From: JBAZOJ01 sp041648755
GTDB taxonomy: Bacteria; Planctomycetota; B143-G9
Direction of reading: 5' to 3'
DNA: 16,985 nt
Assembly: GCA_041648755.1 (NCBI GenBank)
Contig: JBAZOJ010000053.1
Coordinates: 1-16,985, forward strand
This document shows positions 5,665 to 14,868 of the stretch, in pieces. Within the stretch, counting starts at the first letter, position 1. The number at the start of each line of letters is the position of its first letter. The notes beneath the pieces were generated by a model that was given only the letters and a program-made list of their open reading frames with translations, made no database searches and was not told where the DNA came from. Made by a program: the position numbers and the translations under genes.

Positions 5665-8600
5665 TCCAACGGCTTTTTCACAGCACAGATGGACTACCTG
5701 TACTTCCTGTACGGGCTCATGCTATTCTTCCTGGCAGGGGTATGCATCGTTCTGGGCCGCGTCAAAGGCAACACGTTGCCATGGTATTGGTTTGCGGCGT
5801 TCGCTATCACCCACGGCATGGAAGAATGGCTGGAGATGCTCGAATCCAGCCTTGGTGAGAGCTTCGCTTTGAAAAGCTTCCAAGTCGGGCTGATGGCCGT
5901 TTCTTTCCTCTTTCTGTTCGAGTTCGGGCGCGCATCGTTCAAAGCAATGGGTCATAGTGTCCCCCGCAGGTGGATCTACTTAGTAATGGCCTTCGCAGCA
6001 GCTCTCGGCATGGTGTGGGGAGTCGGGGGAGTCACAGCCGGAAGCCGTTATGTGCTTGCCTTGACGGGCGGAATGTGCGCCGCCGTTGCCCTGCTTGTCT
6101 TCAGGAACCGCCAACAATGTAACAGAAAGCACTTTCTCGCCGTATCAGTTGCCCTGATTGTGTATGCGCTCCTCGCCGGTCTTGTCGTTCCTGATGCCAA
6201 CTTCTTCCCTGCCGGACTCATCAACTATTCCTGGTTCGTGAAGGTCACCGGATTCCCCGTCCAGTTGGCGCGCCTGGTGCTTATTGCCTTCATTACCGTC
6301 ATTTTATGGCGGCACTTCCGCGCAGTAGCCGCGACATTTCTTCCCGAGAACGAGATAAGAAGCAGCAGACGCCATGACACAATTTTCCCCGCGGCTTTCG
6401 CCGTGATCGTGCTTTTCGGATGGGCTGCAACGCACTGGCTCGCGAGCGGAACTGCCCAGGAGGGATATGACGAGATCCGGGTCCTGACGGAAGGATACGC
6501 GGCTGCGGTCGATCCCGCGCAAATCCATGATCTGCCAAATGGTCCATCTGACTTGACAACCCCGGACTACATCAGGCTGAAGCAGCAGGCAAAGTTGATC
6601 GCTGCTGTGACTCCCACCGTCCGCTGGGTGTACATCATGGTTCTTCACGAAGGGAAGATCCTGTTTCACGCCGACTCAACCCCGGAGGATTCCCCGGACT
6701 ATTCACCTCCGTGGGACGAGTACAATACCGCTCCTCAAGGGTTGATGGAGGTGTTCACAGAAGGAACGACAAAGCTCATCGGGCCGTACAAGGACCAATA
6801 TGGCGAATTCTACTCGGGATTCGCGCCGGTCAAGGACTCCACCGGGCAAATCATTGCAGTCGTGGGGGTGGATGTAGTTGCAGGCGGCTTCCTGCAGAGA
6901 GTTGCTGCACGCCGACTGTGGCCCATTGCTACCACTTTGCTCTTCCTGCTGATGATGACATGGTACTTCCACTCGCTTCAAAGGCAGATCAGGATCGGGG
7001 TGCAGACCCGAGCCTCCGAGCGACTCTACAGGGGGCTGGTCGAAGGAACTCCGAACGGCTTCAAACTGCTGGACGCGAACGGAGTCTGCCTGGCTGCGAA
7101 CCGGAGCGGATTAGAAGCAATGGGGTGGACTGAAGAGGATGTCCTTGGCAAGCACTTCACTGAATTCTGGACCGGCGATGCACGCAAGACCGCTGCGGAC
7201 GCGCTTGACCGAGCATTGAACTCCGAATTGGTGACATTCGAAGCCGAGAGAGCCCGGGCTGATGGCGAAATACGAGCTTTCGAAGTTGTGCTGAACCCGA
7301 TTTTTGGCGACGACGGCAAGATCACCACAGTGGTGGCGGTAACAACCGACTTCACCGAACGGCGGCGTGCCGAGAAACAGTTGCGGAGGGCATCGCTGAT
7401 CATCGAGCACAGCAGGTCGGTTTTGTTTGTGTGGAGAGTAGTTCCCGGAAGACCTGTGGAATATGTCTCTCCAAACGTAAGCCGATTTGGCTACAGTGCA
7501 GAGGATTTCCTCACAGGAAGAATCAGGTACGACAAATTCGTCCATCCTGATGACATTGAGCGCAGTGTCAACGAGGCGCAAGACAACGACAAGCGAGGAG
7601 TGGACTTTTTCATTCAGGAGTACAGGGTATTCTGCGCTGACGGTAGCGTTCGTACAGTAAAGGATGAGACGCAGGTTGTCCGCGACGCCTCCGGAAAAGC
7701 AGAATTGCATCAAGGAGTTGTTACAGACATCACCGATAGCCTTAAGGCCCAGGAAGCGCTGCGACAGAGTGAAGAACTGCTCAGCAGCGTGATCGAGTGC
7801 ACCGGCGAGGGGGTGGGCCTGACCGATATGGAAGACAGGTTCCTCCTCGTAAATCCAGCAGGAGAGGCCATCTTCGGGGTTCCGCCTGGCGGGCTGAAGG
7901 GCAGACTGATAGCGGACTTCGTGGATGCAAAACAGCAAGAGACCCTTTCACAAGAGAATGTGAACAGAACAAAAGGGCTGACAACCACCTATGATGTTGC
8001 CATCCGGAGGCCGGACGGAGATCTGCGAGTCTTGCAGTTAACGGCGGCACCGAGGCGTGATGAATCGTCGAAACTGATCGGCACCGTGGGCGCGTTCAGG
8101 GACATAACCGACTCGCGGAAAGCACAAGAAGCTCTAAAGGAGAGCGAGGAGCGCCTTAAACTCACCCTCGATGCTTCGCACGATGGCGTGTGGGACTGGG
8201 ATATCCCGACAGGGAAGGCTGTCTTCAACGACAGCTACTTCACAATGCTGGGCTACGAGCCCGGTGAATTTGAGCAGAGCTACGCTGGATGGCGGGCGCT
8301 TGTTCATCCAGACGACATCGTCAGGGTCGAGGAGGAAATCAGAAAGCACTTTGAGAGCGGAAAGGGCTTTGCATTAGAGCTTCGCATGCGCGCGAAGAAT
8401 GGCGAATGGCGATGGATATTGGCGCGAGGCAAGCTCGTAGCTCGCGACTCAGATGGGGGGCTGCGCCGAGCTGTTGGCACTCACACGGATGTCTCAGAGC
8501 GAAGGAATGCGGAAGAAGCTCTGCGAAATTCCAACTCTTTGCTGACAGCGACTCTGGAATCTACCGCGGACGGCATCCTGGTGGTGGATCGCTTCGGCAA

Positions 8601-11600
8601 GATCATTGTTCTCAATCAGAGATTTCTGGATATCTGGCGAATTCCCCAGTCGATGGCCGCAGCCCGGGACGACGAGCCGGTGCTCCGGTCCGTGACAGAA
8701 CAGCTTCTCGACCCGGACACTTTTCTTGCAAAGGTTCGGGAATTGTACGCGACTCCGGACGCGAGTTCCAAGGACGAATTGCTATTGCGGGACGGCCGCA
8801 CATTGGAGCGATACTCTCAGCCACAGCGCACCGGCGATCTCATTACCGGACGCGTGTGGAATTTCAGGGATATCACAGACCGCAAACGCGCGGAAGAAGA
8901 ACTCCGCCGGAACGAACAGACCCTCAGAACAATCACAGCCTCGGCCCACGATGCGATAATCATGATGGACCAGGATGGCAAGATAGCATTCTGGAATCCC
9001 GCCGCGGAAGCCCTGTTCGGATATGATGCCAACGAAGCTCTCGGCAAGGATTTACACGTTTTGCTGGCACCGCAGAGGTATCACAGCGACCACATCAAAG
9101 CATTCCTCGAATGGCAAAGGACCGGAAAAGGCAATGCCGTAGGGAAGACATTGGAACTCCAGGCCCTGCGCAAGGATGGCCAGGAGTTCACGATGGAGCT
9201 TTCCCTATCCTCAATGATGGCAAATGGCCGGAGGACTGCTGTAGGGATCATCAGGGATGTAACGGAACGCAAGCAGTTGCTCGATGAACTTCACAATAAC
9301 CAGAGGCTGCTCCGCGGGGTCACCAGCGCCGCACAGGAACTACTCGTTACTTCGAACCTCTCAGCCGCTGTACTAAACGCCCTCAAGACCCTTGGCAGGG
9401 CACTTGAAGCCGATCGCGCATACGTGTTCGAGATAAGAAAAGCTGAGAGTGGCGCACTGTTTGGCACCATGGTTTATGACTGGCATCTCGGGGAGAAGGC
9501 GCCACCATCAAGGGAATTCCTAATCGAAGGGCCGCTGAAGCCAATGCTCGAAAAGATGGCCGCAGGGCATTCCGGGTCCTTCGTAGTATCCGAACTTCCG
9601 GCTCCAGTCCGGGCCTTTTTCAGCGAACTTGGGATCAAGTCCACAGCTTCTGTGCCACTAATGGTCGGGGGCAGATTCACGGGGTTCATCGGATTCGATG
9701 ACCGCAAAAACGAGCGACGCTGGACTGAAAACGAAATGGCAATCCTGCAGACCTTTGCGGGAATCCTTGGTGGTGCTATGACTCGTGCGAAAGCTGAGCA
9801 GGCTGCGCTTGAAGCCAAAGAGCATGCGGAACAGGCCAACGAGAGGCTCGCTGCGGAGAACGAGCGTGCAAATCGCCTTGCAGTCGAAGCCGCAGCCGCA
9901 AGCATAGCCAAGAGCGAGTTCCTCGCGAACATGAGCCATGAGATCCGCACGCCGATGAACGGTGTTGTCGGAATGACCGGCTTGCTACTGGGTACAGAAC
10001 TCTCGGTGGAACAACGCGATTTCGTCGAAACCATACAGACCTCCTCCGAGGCGCTGCTGACAATTATCAATGACATCCTCGACTTTTCCAAGATCGAGGC
10101 GGGACGGATCGAGTTCGAGAAGATGGACTTCGACCTTCGCCCCATGCTCGAGGAGTCGCTTGACCTCCTCTCGCTGAAAGCACACGAGAAGGGCTTGGAG
10201 CTTGCGCTGCTGCTATCTCAAGATGCCCCCCCGCGCGTGTCGGGCGATCCCGGGAGGCTGAGACAGATACTGGTCAACCTGCTGGGCAACGCGATCAAGT
10301 TCACGGCCACGGGCGAGGTAATCCTGTCGGTGAGCCAGCAAGCCGAGAATCCGTTGGGCTACACGTTGCGCTTTGAAGTGCACGACACCGGCATTGGCAT
10401 CCCCGCAGATAAGGTTGAGAGGCTGTTCTCAGCGTTCACCCAGGTGGACGCTTCCACCACGCGACACTACGGCGGAACCGGATTGGGACTGGCGATCTCC
10501 AAGCGATTGGCGACGCTCATGGGTGGAGATATCGGCCTTGAGAGCGAACCGGGGAAAGGCAGCACCTTCTGGTTCACGGCAAAGCTCGGTATGCCCGAGA
10601 CACCCGACGGCGAAGAGCTGCCACCAGGAGATTTGAGAGGCGCCCGGGTGCTTGCTCTGGACGACAATGCAACAAACCGCAAGGTGTTGTTTGGCATGTT
10701 GGAGTCGTGGGGCTGCAGACACGATGAAGTATCAAGCGCAACCGATGCGCTGAAAATGATGCGGGAAGCGGTCGCGCAAGGCGACCCTTACTTGATCGCG
10801 ATAACGGATATGAACATGCCCGACATCGACGGTGAATCGTTCGGAAAAGCCGTCAAGGGTGACCCATCGTTGAGCGCCTCGATCCTTGTTATGATGACAT
10901 CATCCGGCAGGCACGGTGAGGCATCGAGATTGCGCGAGATTGGCTTTGCAGCGTACCTGACCAAACCTGTGAAGCAATCGCAACTACATGACTGCCTTGT
11001 TACGGTTCTGGGGCGAAAACGCAGATCTGAGATCGCTGAACCTGCTAAGCGCCCAAGCGAAATACGGGATCGGAGGGCCTCGTTCCGAGTCCTGCTGGCC
11101 GAGGATAATATTGTCAATCAGAAAGTCGCGATTGCCATGCTGGGCAAGCTCGGGATCCGCGCAGACGCCGTAAGCAACGGCCTGGAAGCAATCAGGGCCC
11201 TGGAAACCGCGCCCTATGACCTCGTGATGATGGACGTCCAAATGCCCGAAATGGACGGGTTTGAGGCAACAAGGCGAATCAGGGACGGCAGAACCCGTGT
11301 ACTCAACAAGGACATCCCAATCATCGCGATGACAGCCCATGCAATGAAGGGCGATCGCGAAAAGTGCATCGAATCCGGCATGAACGACTATGTGCCAAAG
11401 CCAATCAGGCCTGAGGAACTGCAGCGCGTAATCGGGCAGTACATGGCGCTTTCATCCACCCCACGGGTGTCACAGCGCATGCTTTCGGTTTCCGAGTCCA
11501 AGGCCTTCGATTGTGCGGGCTCTCTTGAGAGGCTCGGCGGCGACATTGACCTGCTGGCCGCCGTGCTGGCTGACTTCATCGAGGAATTGCCAAAGCACCG

Positions 11601-11844
11601 GAAGCGTGTTGAGGATGCCTACGAAGCGAGAGATGCCGAGGAGTTGATGCAGGCAGCACATGCGATGAGGGGCTCGTCAGCGACAGTCGGAGCTGACAGG
11701 CTGGCCGAGCTTGCAGGGAATATGGAATCAGCGGTCAAGCAACAGAATTGGGCAGAAGTCGCAGTTTCGATTGCCAAGGTAGCCGATCATCTGTCTGAGT
11801 TCGGCTCTGTAGCCGGGACGTGGCTCGCCCAGCGCAAAAATTAG
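5662..11844 (+). CDS. Membrane-bound hybrid histidine kinase with six PAS, GAF, two receivers and HPt
   Basis: 2060 residues. Residues about 10-260 contain seven or eight hydrophobic segments. About 262-416 is an extracytoplasmic PDC/Cache-like sensor (FHADSTPEDS; IGPYKDQYGEFYSGFAPV; IAVVGVDV), closed by a membrane segment near 418-437. Six PAS modules follow: about 452-575, 578-700, 707-830, 833-958, 960-1085 and 1087-1217, each ending in a 'D-hydrophobic-T/S-E/D-R/S' linker. A GAF domain covers 1217-1378 and a coiled coil 1380-1415. HisKA has phospho-acceptor His1426 (MSHEIRTPMNG). The HATPase has Asn1539/Asn1543, the DTGIGIP box at 1575-1581 and GGTGLGL from 1604. REC1 has Asp1667/1668, phospho-Asp1716 and Lys1768; REC2 has Glu1814, Asp1815, phospho-Asp1858 and Lys1913. 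HPt has His2000 (AAHAMRGSS). All key residues are present, so a full His-Asp-His-Asp type phosphorelay is expected; the final output regulator is not in the window. The signal sensed is unknown. Confidence 0.95.
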   Translation: MSNGFFTAQMDYLYFLYGLMLFFLAGVCIVLGRVKGNTLPWYWFAAFAITHGMEEWLEMLESSLGESFALKSFQVGLMAVSFLFLFEFGRASFKAMGHSVPRRWIYLVMAFAAALGMVWGVGGVTAGSRYVLALTGGMCAAVALLVFRNRQQCNRKHFLAVSVALIVYALLAGLVVPDANFFPAGLINYSWFVKVTGFPVQLARLVLIAFITVILWRHFRAVAATFLPENEIRSSRRHDTIFPAAFAVIVLFGWAATHWLASGTAQEGYDEIRVLTEGYAAAVDPAQIHDLPNGPSDLTTPDYIRLKQQAKLIAAVTPTVRWVYIMVLHEGKILFHADSTPEDSPDYSPPWDEYNTAPQGLMEVFTEGTTKLIGPYKDQYGEFYSGFAPVKDSTGQIIAVVGVDVVAGGFLQRVAARRLWPIATTLLFLLMMTWYFHSLQRQIRIGVQTRASERLYRGLVEGTPNGFKLLDANGVCLAANRSGLEAMGWTEEDVLGKHFTEFWTGDARKTAADALDRALNSELVTFEAERARADGEIRAFEVVLNPIFGDDGKITTVVAVTTDFTERRRAEKQLRRASLIIEHSRSVLFVWRVVPGRPVEYVSPNVSRFGYSAEDFLTGRIRYDKFVHPDDIERSVNEAQDNDKRGVDFFIQEYRVFCADGSVRTVKDETQVVRDASGKAELHQGVVTDITDSLKAQEALRQSEELLSSVIECTGEGVGLTDMEDRFLLVNPAGEAIFGVPPGGLKGRLIADFVDAKQQETLSQENVNRTKGLTTTYDVAIRRPDGDLRVLQLTAAPRRDESSKLIGTVGAFRDITDSRKAQEALKESEERLKLTLDASHDGVWDWDIPTGKAVFNDSYFTMLGYEPGEFEQSYAGWRALVHPDDIVRVEEEIRKHFESGKGFALELRMRAKNGEWRWILARGKLVARDSDGGLRRAVGTHTDVSERRNAEEALRNSNSLLTATLESTADGILVVDRFGKIIVLNQRFLDIWRIPQSMAAARDDEPVLRSVTEQLLDPDTFLAKVRELYATPDASSKDELLLRDGRTLERYSQPQRTGDLITGRVWNFRDITDRKRAEEELRRNEQTLRTITASAHDAIIMMDQDGKIAFWNPAAEALFGYDANEALGKDLHVLLAPQRYHSDHIKAFLEWQRTGKGNAVGKTLELQALRKDGQEFTMELSLSSMMANGRRTAVGIIRDVTERKQLLDELHNNQRLLRGVTSAAQELLVTSNLSAAVLNALKTLGRALEADRAYVFEIRKAESGALFGTMVYDWHLGEKAPPSREFLIEGPLKPMLEKMAAGHSGSFVVSELPAPVRAFFSELGIKSTASVPLMVGGRFTGFIGFDDRKNERRWTENEMAILQTFAGILGGAMTRAKAEQAALEAKEHAEQANERLAAENERANRLAVEAAAASIAKSEFLANMSHEIRTPMNGVVGMTGLLLGTELSVEQRDFVETIQTSSEALLTIINDILDFSKIEAGRIEFEKMDFDLRPMLEESLDLLSLKAHEKGLELALLLSQDAPPRVSGDPGRLRQILVNLLGNAIKFTATGEVILSVSQQAENPLGYTLRFEVHDTGIGIPADKVERLFSAFTQVDASTTRHYGGTGLGLAISKRLATLMGGDIGLESEPGKGSTFWFTAKLGMPETPDGEELPPGDLRGARVLALDDNATNRKVLFGMLESWGCRHDEVSSATDALKMMREAVAQGDPYLIAITDMNMPDIDGESFGKAVKGDPSLSASILVMMTSSGRHGEASRLREIGFAAYLTKPVKQSQLHDCLVTVLGRKRRSEIAEPAKRPSEIRDRRASFRVLLAEDNIVNQKVAIAMLGKLGIRADAVSNGLEAIRALETAPYDLVMMDVQMPEMDGFEATRRIRDGRTRVLNKDIPIIAMTAHAMKGDREKCIESGMNDYVPKPIRPEELQRVIGQYMALSSTPRVSQRMLSVSESKAFDCAGSLERLGGDIDLLAAVLADFIEELPKHRKRVEDAYEARDAEELMQAAHAMRGSSATVGADRLAELAGNMESAVKQQNWAEVAVSIAKVADHLSEFGSVAGTWLAQRKN

Positions 11845-12482
11845 GGGTGCTCGATTTTGGGCATTTGGGCTTCCGAGGCGTATTGCTGCAGGTCTTTCCT
11901 TGTCATCCCCAGCACAAAGCTCTTGATGTTGACGTAGATCCCGTGAAAACCAAAGGTCTCCATCTCGGCAAATGCATCGGCGGGAGACCAGTTCTGGTAG
12001 CCGACTCGATATGCAGCCACCATAAGGCCGGTTCGGTCCGATCCGTGCTGGCAATGGACGAACATCGGCCTCAATTCCTGCATCTGTGAGACCTTCAGAA
12101 ATTGCCCTATCTTGTCCTTCTCCACAAACATGGGGGAAGACGAGATGTGGATGTAGTTGAAGCCCAACCCCTTCAGGTCCGCCGTATCGTGCTCCCCCCA
12201 ACGAAGACTGATGATCGTCTTAATGCCCCTGCGCTTGAGTTCCTCACATCCCGCGCGGCTTGGCTGGATTCCGCGATACAGATCGGTATCGAAGGACGCA
12301 AAGTTGGTCACGCCGGGGATATCGGTGGGCGTGGCAAAAGTAGGGCTCGCGGCGTAAGGTGAACCCGAAGGCGCGGGCGCGACAGAACAGCCGCAACTGC
12401 CTCCTGAGACAAGGAATGCTGTTGCAGCCACGGCAAGGGCCATGGCGCCAATTATTCGGATTGCATTCTTCCCGTGCAGCAT
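11841..12482 (-). CDS. Exported dual-specificity/tyrosine phosphatase family protein
   Basis: 213 residues. The start at 12482 has GGAGG at 12488-12492 (5-nt spacer); an upstream in-frame ATG at 12533 lacks support and would mask the signal sequence. Residues 1-30 form a basic plus hydrophobic export signal ending in GGSCGC, so it is secreted or lipid-anchored, although the lipobox is imperfect. The catalytic P-loop is HCQHGSDRTG with Cys144 and Arg150, the C-x5-R signature of cysteine phosphatases. The upstream LYRGIQPSRAGCEELKRRGI and ISLRWGEHD segments match the Siw14-like/DSP family, in which an aspartate in this loop can act as general acid. The substrate is unknown (phosphotyrosine, inositol phosphate or other). 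The gene is convergent with the kinase, sharing four bases at the stop codons. A clear promoter lies upstream. Confidence 0.85.
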   Translation of the reverse strand: MLHGKNAIRIIGAMALAVAATAFLVSGGSCGCSVAPAPSGSPYAASPTFATPTDIPGVTNFASFDTDLYRGIQPSRAGCEELKRRGIKTIISLRWGEHDTADLKGLGFNYIHISSSPMFVEKDKIGQFLKVSQMQELRPMFVHCQHGSDRTGLMVAAYRVGYQNWSPADAFAEMETFGFHGIYVNIKSFVLGMTRKDLQQYASEAQMPKIEHP

Positions 12483-12503
12483 TCGAGCCTCCGATTCCGG
12501 GGA

Positions 12504-12533
12504 ATTATACCTGTCTTGCAGCCGTGCGCGCAA
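12504..12533 (-). promoter_or_regulatory. Sigma-70-type promoter of the phosphatase gene
   Basis: On the minus strand a perfect TATAAT (12509-12504) lies 18 bases downstream of TTGCGC (12533-12528). Transcription would begin near 12497, leaving a leader of about 15 nt that holds little more than the GGAGG ribosome site. The -35 box is weak (three consensus bases plus). Confidence 0.5.
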
Positions 12534-12622
12534 TCTCAGCGCGGCCCGGACTGTGAAAGGCCGTCATCGTAAAGGTCAGTACGATATTGCGCACATCCAG
12601 CCTCGAATCAACAAGGAGCCCA

Positions 12623-13282
12623 ATGACTCTTGCGATTTTCGACCTCGACGAGACTATCATCCGTGGCGACACCGACGCCCTGTGGGGAGAGTACCTGATC
12701 GAGCGAGGATTGCTCGACCGCAAGGAATGGCAGGCGAATTTCGACCGATTCATGAGCGATTACCTGAAAGGCACTCTGGTCATCGGCGAGGCGATCCGGT
12801 ACTACGCGAGCGTAATCGGGAAGCACCCGATACCTGCGATGAAGCGGCACGCGCATGAATTCGCCCGGAAGATCATACTGCCGCGAACCAAGCCGAAAGT
12901 GCTGGCAGAGATTAGTGACCACCGCCGCGGCGGCCGCGAGATCGTGATCATCACGGCGACCAATTCGTTCCTTTCGCGTCCCGTGGCTGCCGAGCTGGGG
13001 ATCAAGAACCTGTTGTGCACCGATATGGAAGAGATCGGAGGCAAACCGACGGGGAGCATCGCCGGGACGCCGTGTTTCCGCAACGGCAAGGTGGCACGCC
13101 TGCGCGCATGGGTGGCCGCGAACGGAAAGACGCTCGACGGCAGTTGGTTCTACTCGGATTCTCACAACGACTTACCGCTGATGGAATTGGTCGCGCGTCC
13201 TGTCGCGGTTGACCCTGACGCCGAGCTCAGGTCAGTTGCGCAGTCTCGCGGCTGGAAGATAATGGACACGGAGGCCAGATGA
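12623..13282 (+). CDS. HAD-superfamily subfamily IB hydrolase (phosphoserine-phosphatase-like)
   Basis: 219 residues. The ATG at 12623 has AAGGAG at 12613-12618; the longer in-frame start at 12587 has no binding site. All HAD motifs are present: motif I FDLDET (Asp7, Asp9, Thr11), motif II IITAT (Thr111), the conserved Lys156 in RNGKVARL, and motif IV YSDSHNDLP (Asp179, Asp183). The 'TPCFRxGK' and 'WFYSDSHNDLPLM' blocks match the uncharacterised SerB-related IB family of about 220 residues (TIGR01490-type). It is a cytoplasmic Mg-dependent phosphohydrolase; the substrate is unknown, and phosphoserine or other small phosphomonoesters are known for relatives. The TGA overlaps the ATG of the next gene (ATGA), so the two are translated together. 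Confidence 0.9.
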   Translation: MTLAIFDLDETIIRGDTDALWGEYLIERGLLDRKEWQANFDRFMSDYLKGTLVIGEAIRYYASVIGKHPIPAMKRHAHEFARKIILPRTKPKVLAEISDHRRGGREIVIITATNSFLSRPVAAELGIKNLLCTDMEEIGGKPTGSIAGTPCFRNGKVARLRAWVAANGKTLDGSWFYSDSHNDLPLMELVARPVAVDPDAELRSVAQSRGWKIMDTEAR

Positions 13283-14784
13283 CGAAGTACACATTTGTTG
13301 CCCTTGCCCTGCTGACCATTTTCCTGGCATCGTGCGCGCCCAAGTCCGGCGATGGAGCCAAGTCCCCGGCAATCGAGGTGAAGACGATCCCGGTTGCCGG
13401 AGCCGATCAGCAGCAACAGGATACAGCGGCAATCCAGAAGCTGGCAGACGACTTCCGAACAGCTTATAACGGCAAGGACGCACCCGCGGTATTTGCACTG
13501 TTCGGTCCCGAGATGCAGACGGCGCTGCCGCTGAGTTCGACAACGGCGATGCTGGTCTCGCTGCACATGCAGTTCGGCACGATAAAGGAGATGAAGTTCC
13601 AGGGAATGCTGGAGCGCGGGACAGCCCTCTACTTAGTGGATTTTGATAACGCCAAGCTCAATATGAACATGACGCTTGGCAAAGACGGCAAAATGTCGGG
13701 GCTCTGGCTGGCGCCTGCGCTTGTTCCACCGGACCTGACGGCCTATGATCCAGTGATTGCCGAGAGCGCGGATCTCGAAGCCGCCGTAACCGACTTGGCC
13801 GAGTTGTACCTCGCGAGCCCCTCATACGTGGGGCTCGAAATTGGGGTGTACTGGAAAGGCGTGGAGTACGAATGGGGATTCGGGCAAGTCTCGATGTACG
13901 ACGACAAGCCGCCGACTCCGGACACGCTCTTCGAGGTGGGCTCGATCTCCAAGGTATTCACCTGCCTTCTTGTGGAGCGGGCTGTGCGCGAGGGCAAGCT
14001 GAAACTGACGGAGGACATCTCGCGCTTCCTGCCTGCGATAACGCTGGCAGACCCACGCGTAGCAAAGATCACGATCCTCGACCTTGTCACCCACACATCC
14101 GGCCTGCCGACGACCCCGACGAACCTTGCAGCCACAGTGAAAAACCCACAGGATCCCTTTGCCAACTACACCGAAGACGACCTGTACGAATTCCTGGGCT
14201 CGTTTGTGCTTCCGCGCGACCCGGGGACGGAATACGAATACTCCAATACGGGAATGACCATGGCCGGGCTGTTCGCATCGTATGCGCTGGGCGGCGAGTA
14301 CGGCAAATTACTGCAAGAGATGGTACTCGTGCCGATGGGGCTCGCGGACACGACGCTTGCGCCGGCAAAGGAGCAGCAGAAGCGGATGGCGCAGGGGTTC
14401 AGCCTGGGCAAGCAGCCCATACCGAGTTGGAACCTTGGGATATACAACCCCGCAGGCGGGGTGAAGTCCACGGTGCGCGACCTGTTGTCGTTCGCGCGGT
14501 ACAACATGGGCGACAAGAAGGGCGACCTTTACGCTGACATGAAGGAATGCCACAGGCCGCGCTACCGGATCAGCGACAAGCTGGAGATTGCGCTTGGCTG
14601 GCACATCTTTGACGATCAGAGCGGCTCCGAACCCATTGTGTGGCATAACGGCCGCACGGGCGCGTTCTGCGCATTCCTGGGCTTTTTGCCGTCGAGCGAT
14701 GCGGCGGTGGTGATCCTGTGCAATACGCCCGCGACGGTGGATCAGGGCGGGGGGAAGCTGCTGAAGGCGCTTGGAGGAAAATGA
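13279..14784 (+). CDS. DUF3887-serine hydrolase (beta-lactamase/PBP-fold) lipoprotein
   Basis: 501 residues. The ATG overlaps the HAD gene's stop by four bases. A lipoprotein signal ends in LASC with Cys19 at the lipobox. Residues about 48-152 form a DUF3887-like module (LADDFRTAYNGKDAPAVFAL; MLERGTALYLVDFDNAKL; GLWLAP). Residues about 165-500 are a class-C beta-lactamase/D-Ala-D-Ala carboxypeptidase (S12-like) fold with nucleophile Ser222 in SISK (Ser222-x-x-Lys225), Tyr321 in YSN (321-323) and His456-Asn-Gly in the position of the KTG/HxG box. The active-site residues are intact, so an active esterase, peptidase or beta-lactamase-like enzyme is expected in the periplasm or at a membrane surface. 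The natural substrate cannot be told from sequence. It is the last gene of this operon. Confidence 0.9.
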   Translation: MTKYTFVALALLTIFLASCAPKSGDGAKSPAIEVKTIPVAGADQQQQDTAAIQKLADDFRTAYNGKDAPAVFALFGPEMQTALPLSSTTAMLVSLHMQFGTIKEMKFQGMLERGTALYLVDFDNAKLNMNMTLGKDGKMSGLWLAPALVPPDLTAYDPVIAESADLEAAVTDLAELYLASPSYVGLEIGVYWKGVEYEWGFGQVSMYDDKPPTPDTLFEVGSISKVFTCLLVERAVREGKLKLTEDISRFLPAITLADPRVAKITILDLVTHTSGLPTTPTNLAATVKNPQDPFANYTEDDLYEFLGSFVLPRDPGTEYEYSNTGMTMAGLFASYALGGEYGKLLQEMVLVPMGLADTTLAPAKEQQKRMAQGFSLGKQPIPSWNLGIYNPAGGVKSTVRDLLSFARYNMGDKKGDLYADMKECHRPRYRISDKLEIALGWHIFDDQSGSEPIVWHNGRTGAFCAFLGFLPSSDAAVVILCNTPATVDQGGGKLLKALGGK

Positions 14785-14786
14785 TC

Positions 14787-14835
14787 AATGAACAGTGAGC
14801 AATGAACAATGAGCAATGAGGAATGAACAATGAGG
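14787..14835. repeat. Seven tandem heptanucleotides (consensus AATGARS)
   Basis: Immediately after the serine hydrolase stop come seven contiguous 7-mers: AATGAAC, AGTGAGC, AATGAAC, AATGAGC, AATGAGG, AATGAAC, AATGAGG. They vary only at the second, sixth and seventh positions. Such ATGAACAATGAG repeats are familiar between genes in many environmental bacterial genomes. They cannot code for a stable product here. Confidence 0.85.
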
Positions 14836-14868
14836 AGAGGAGAAGAAAGTCGAACCAACCAAGCACAA

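Noticed and set aside
7111..7938. 275-codon minus-strand frame inside the kinase gene
   Set aside because: It lies opposite PAS-coding sequence with clear domain homology on the plus strand and has no credible start signals.
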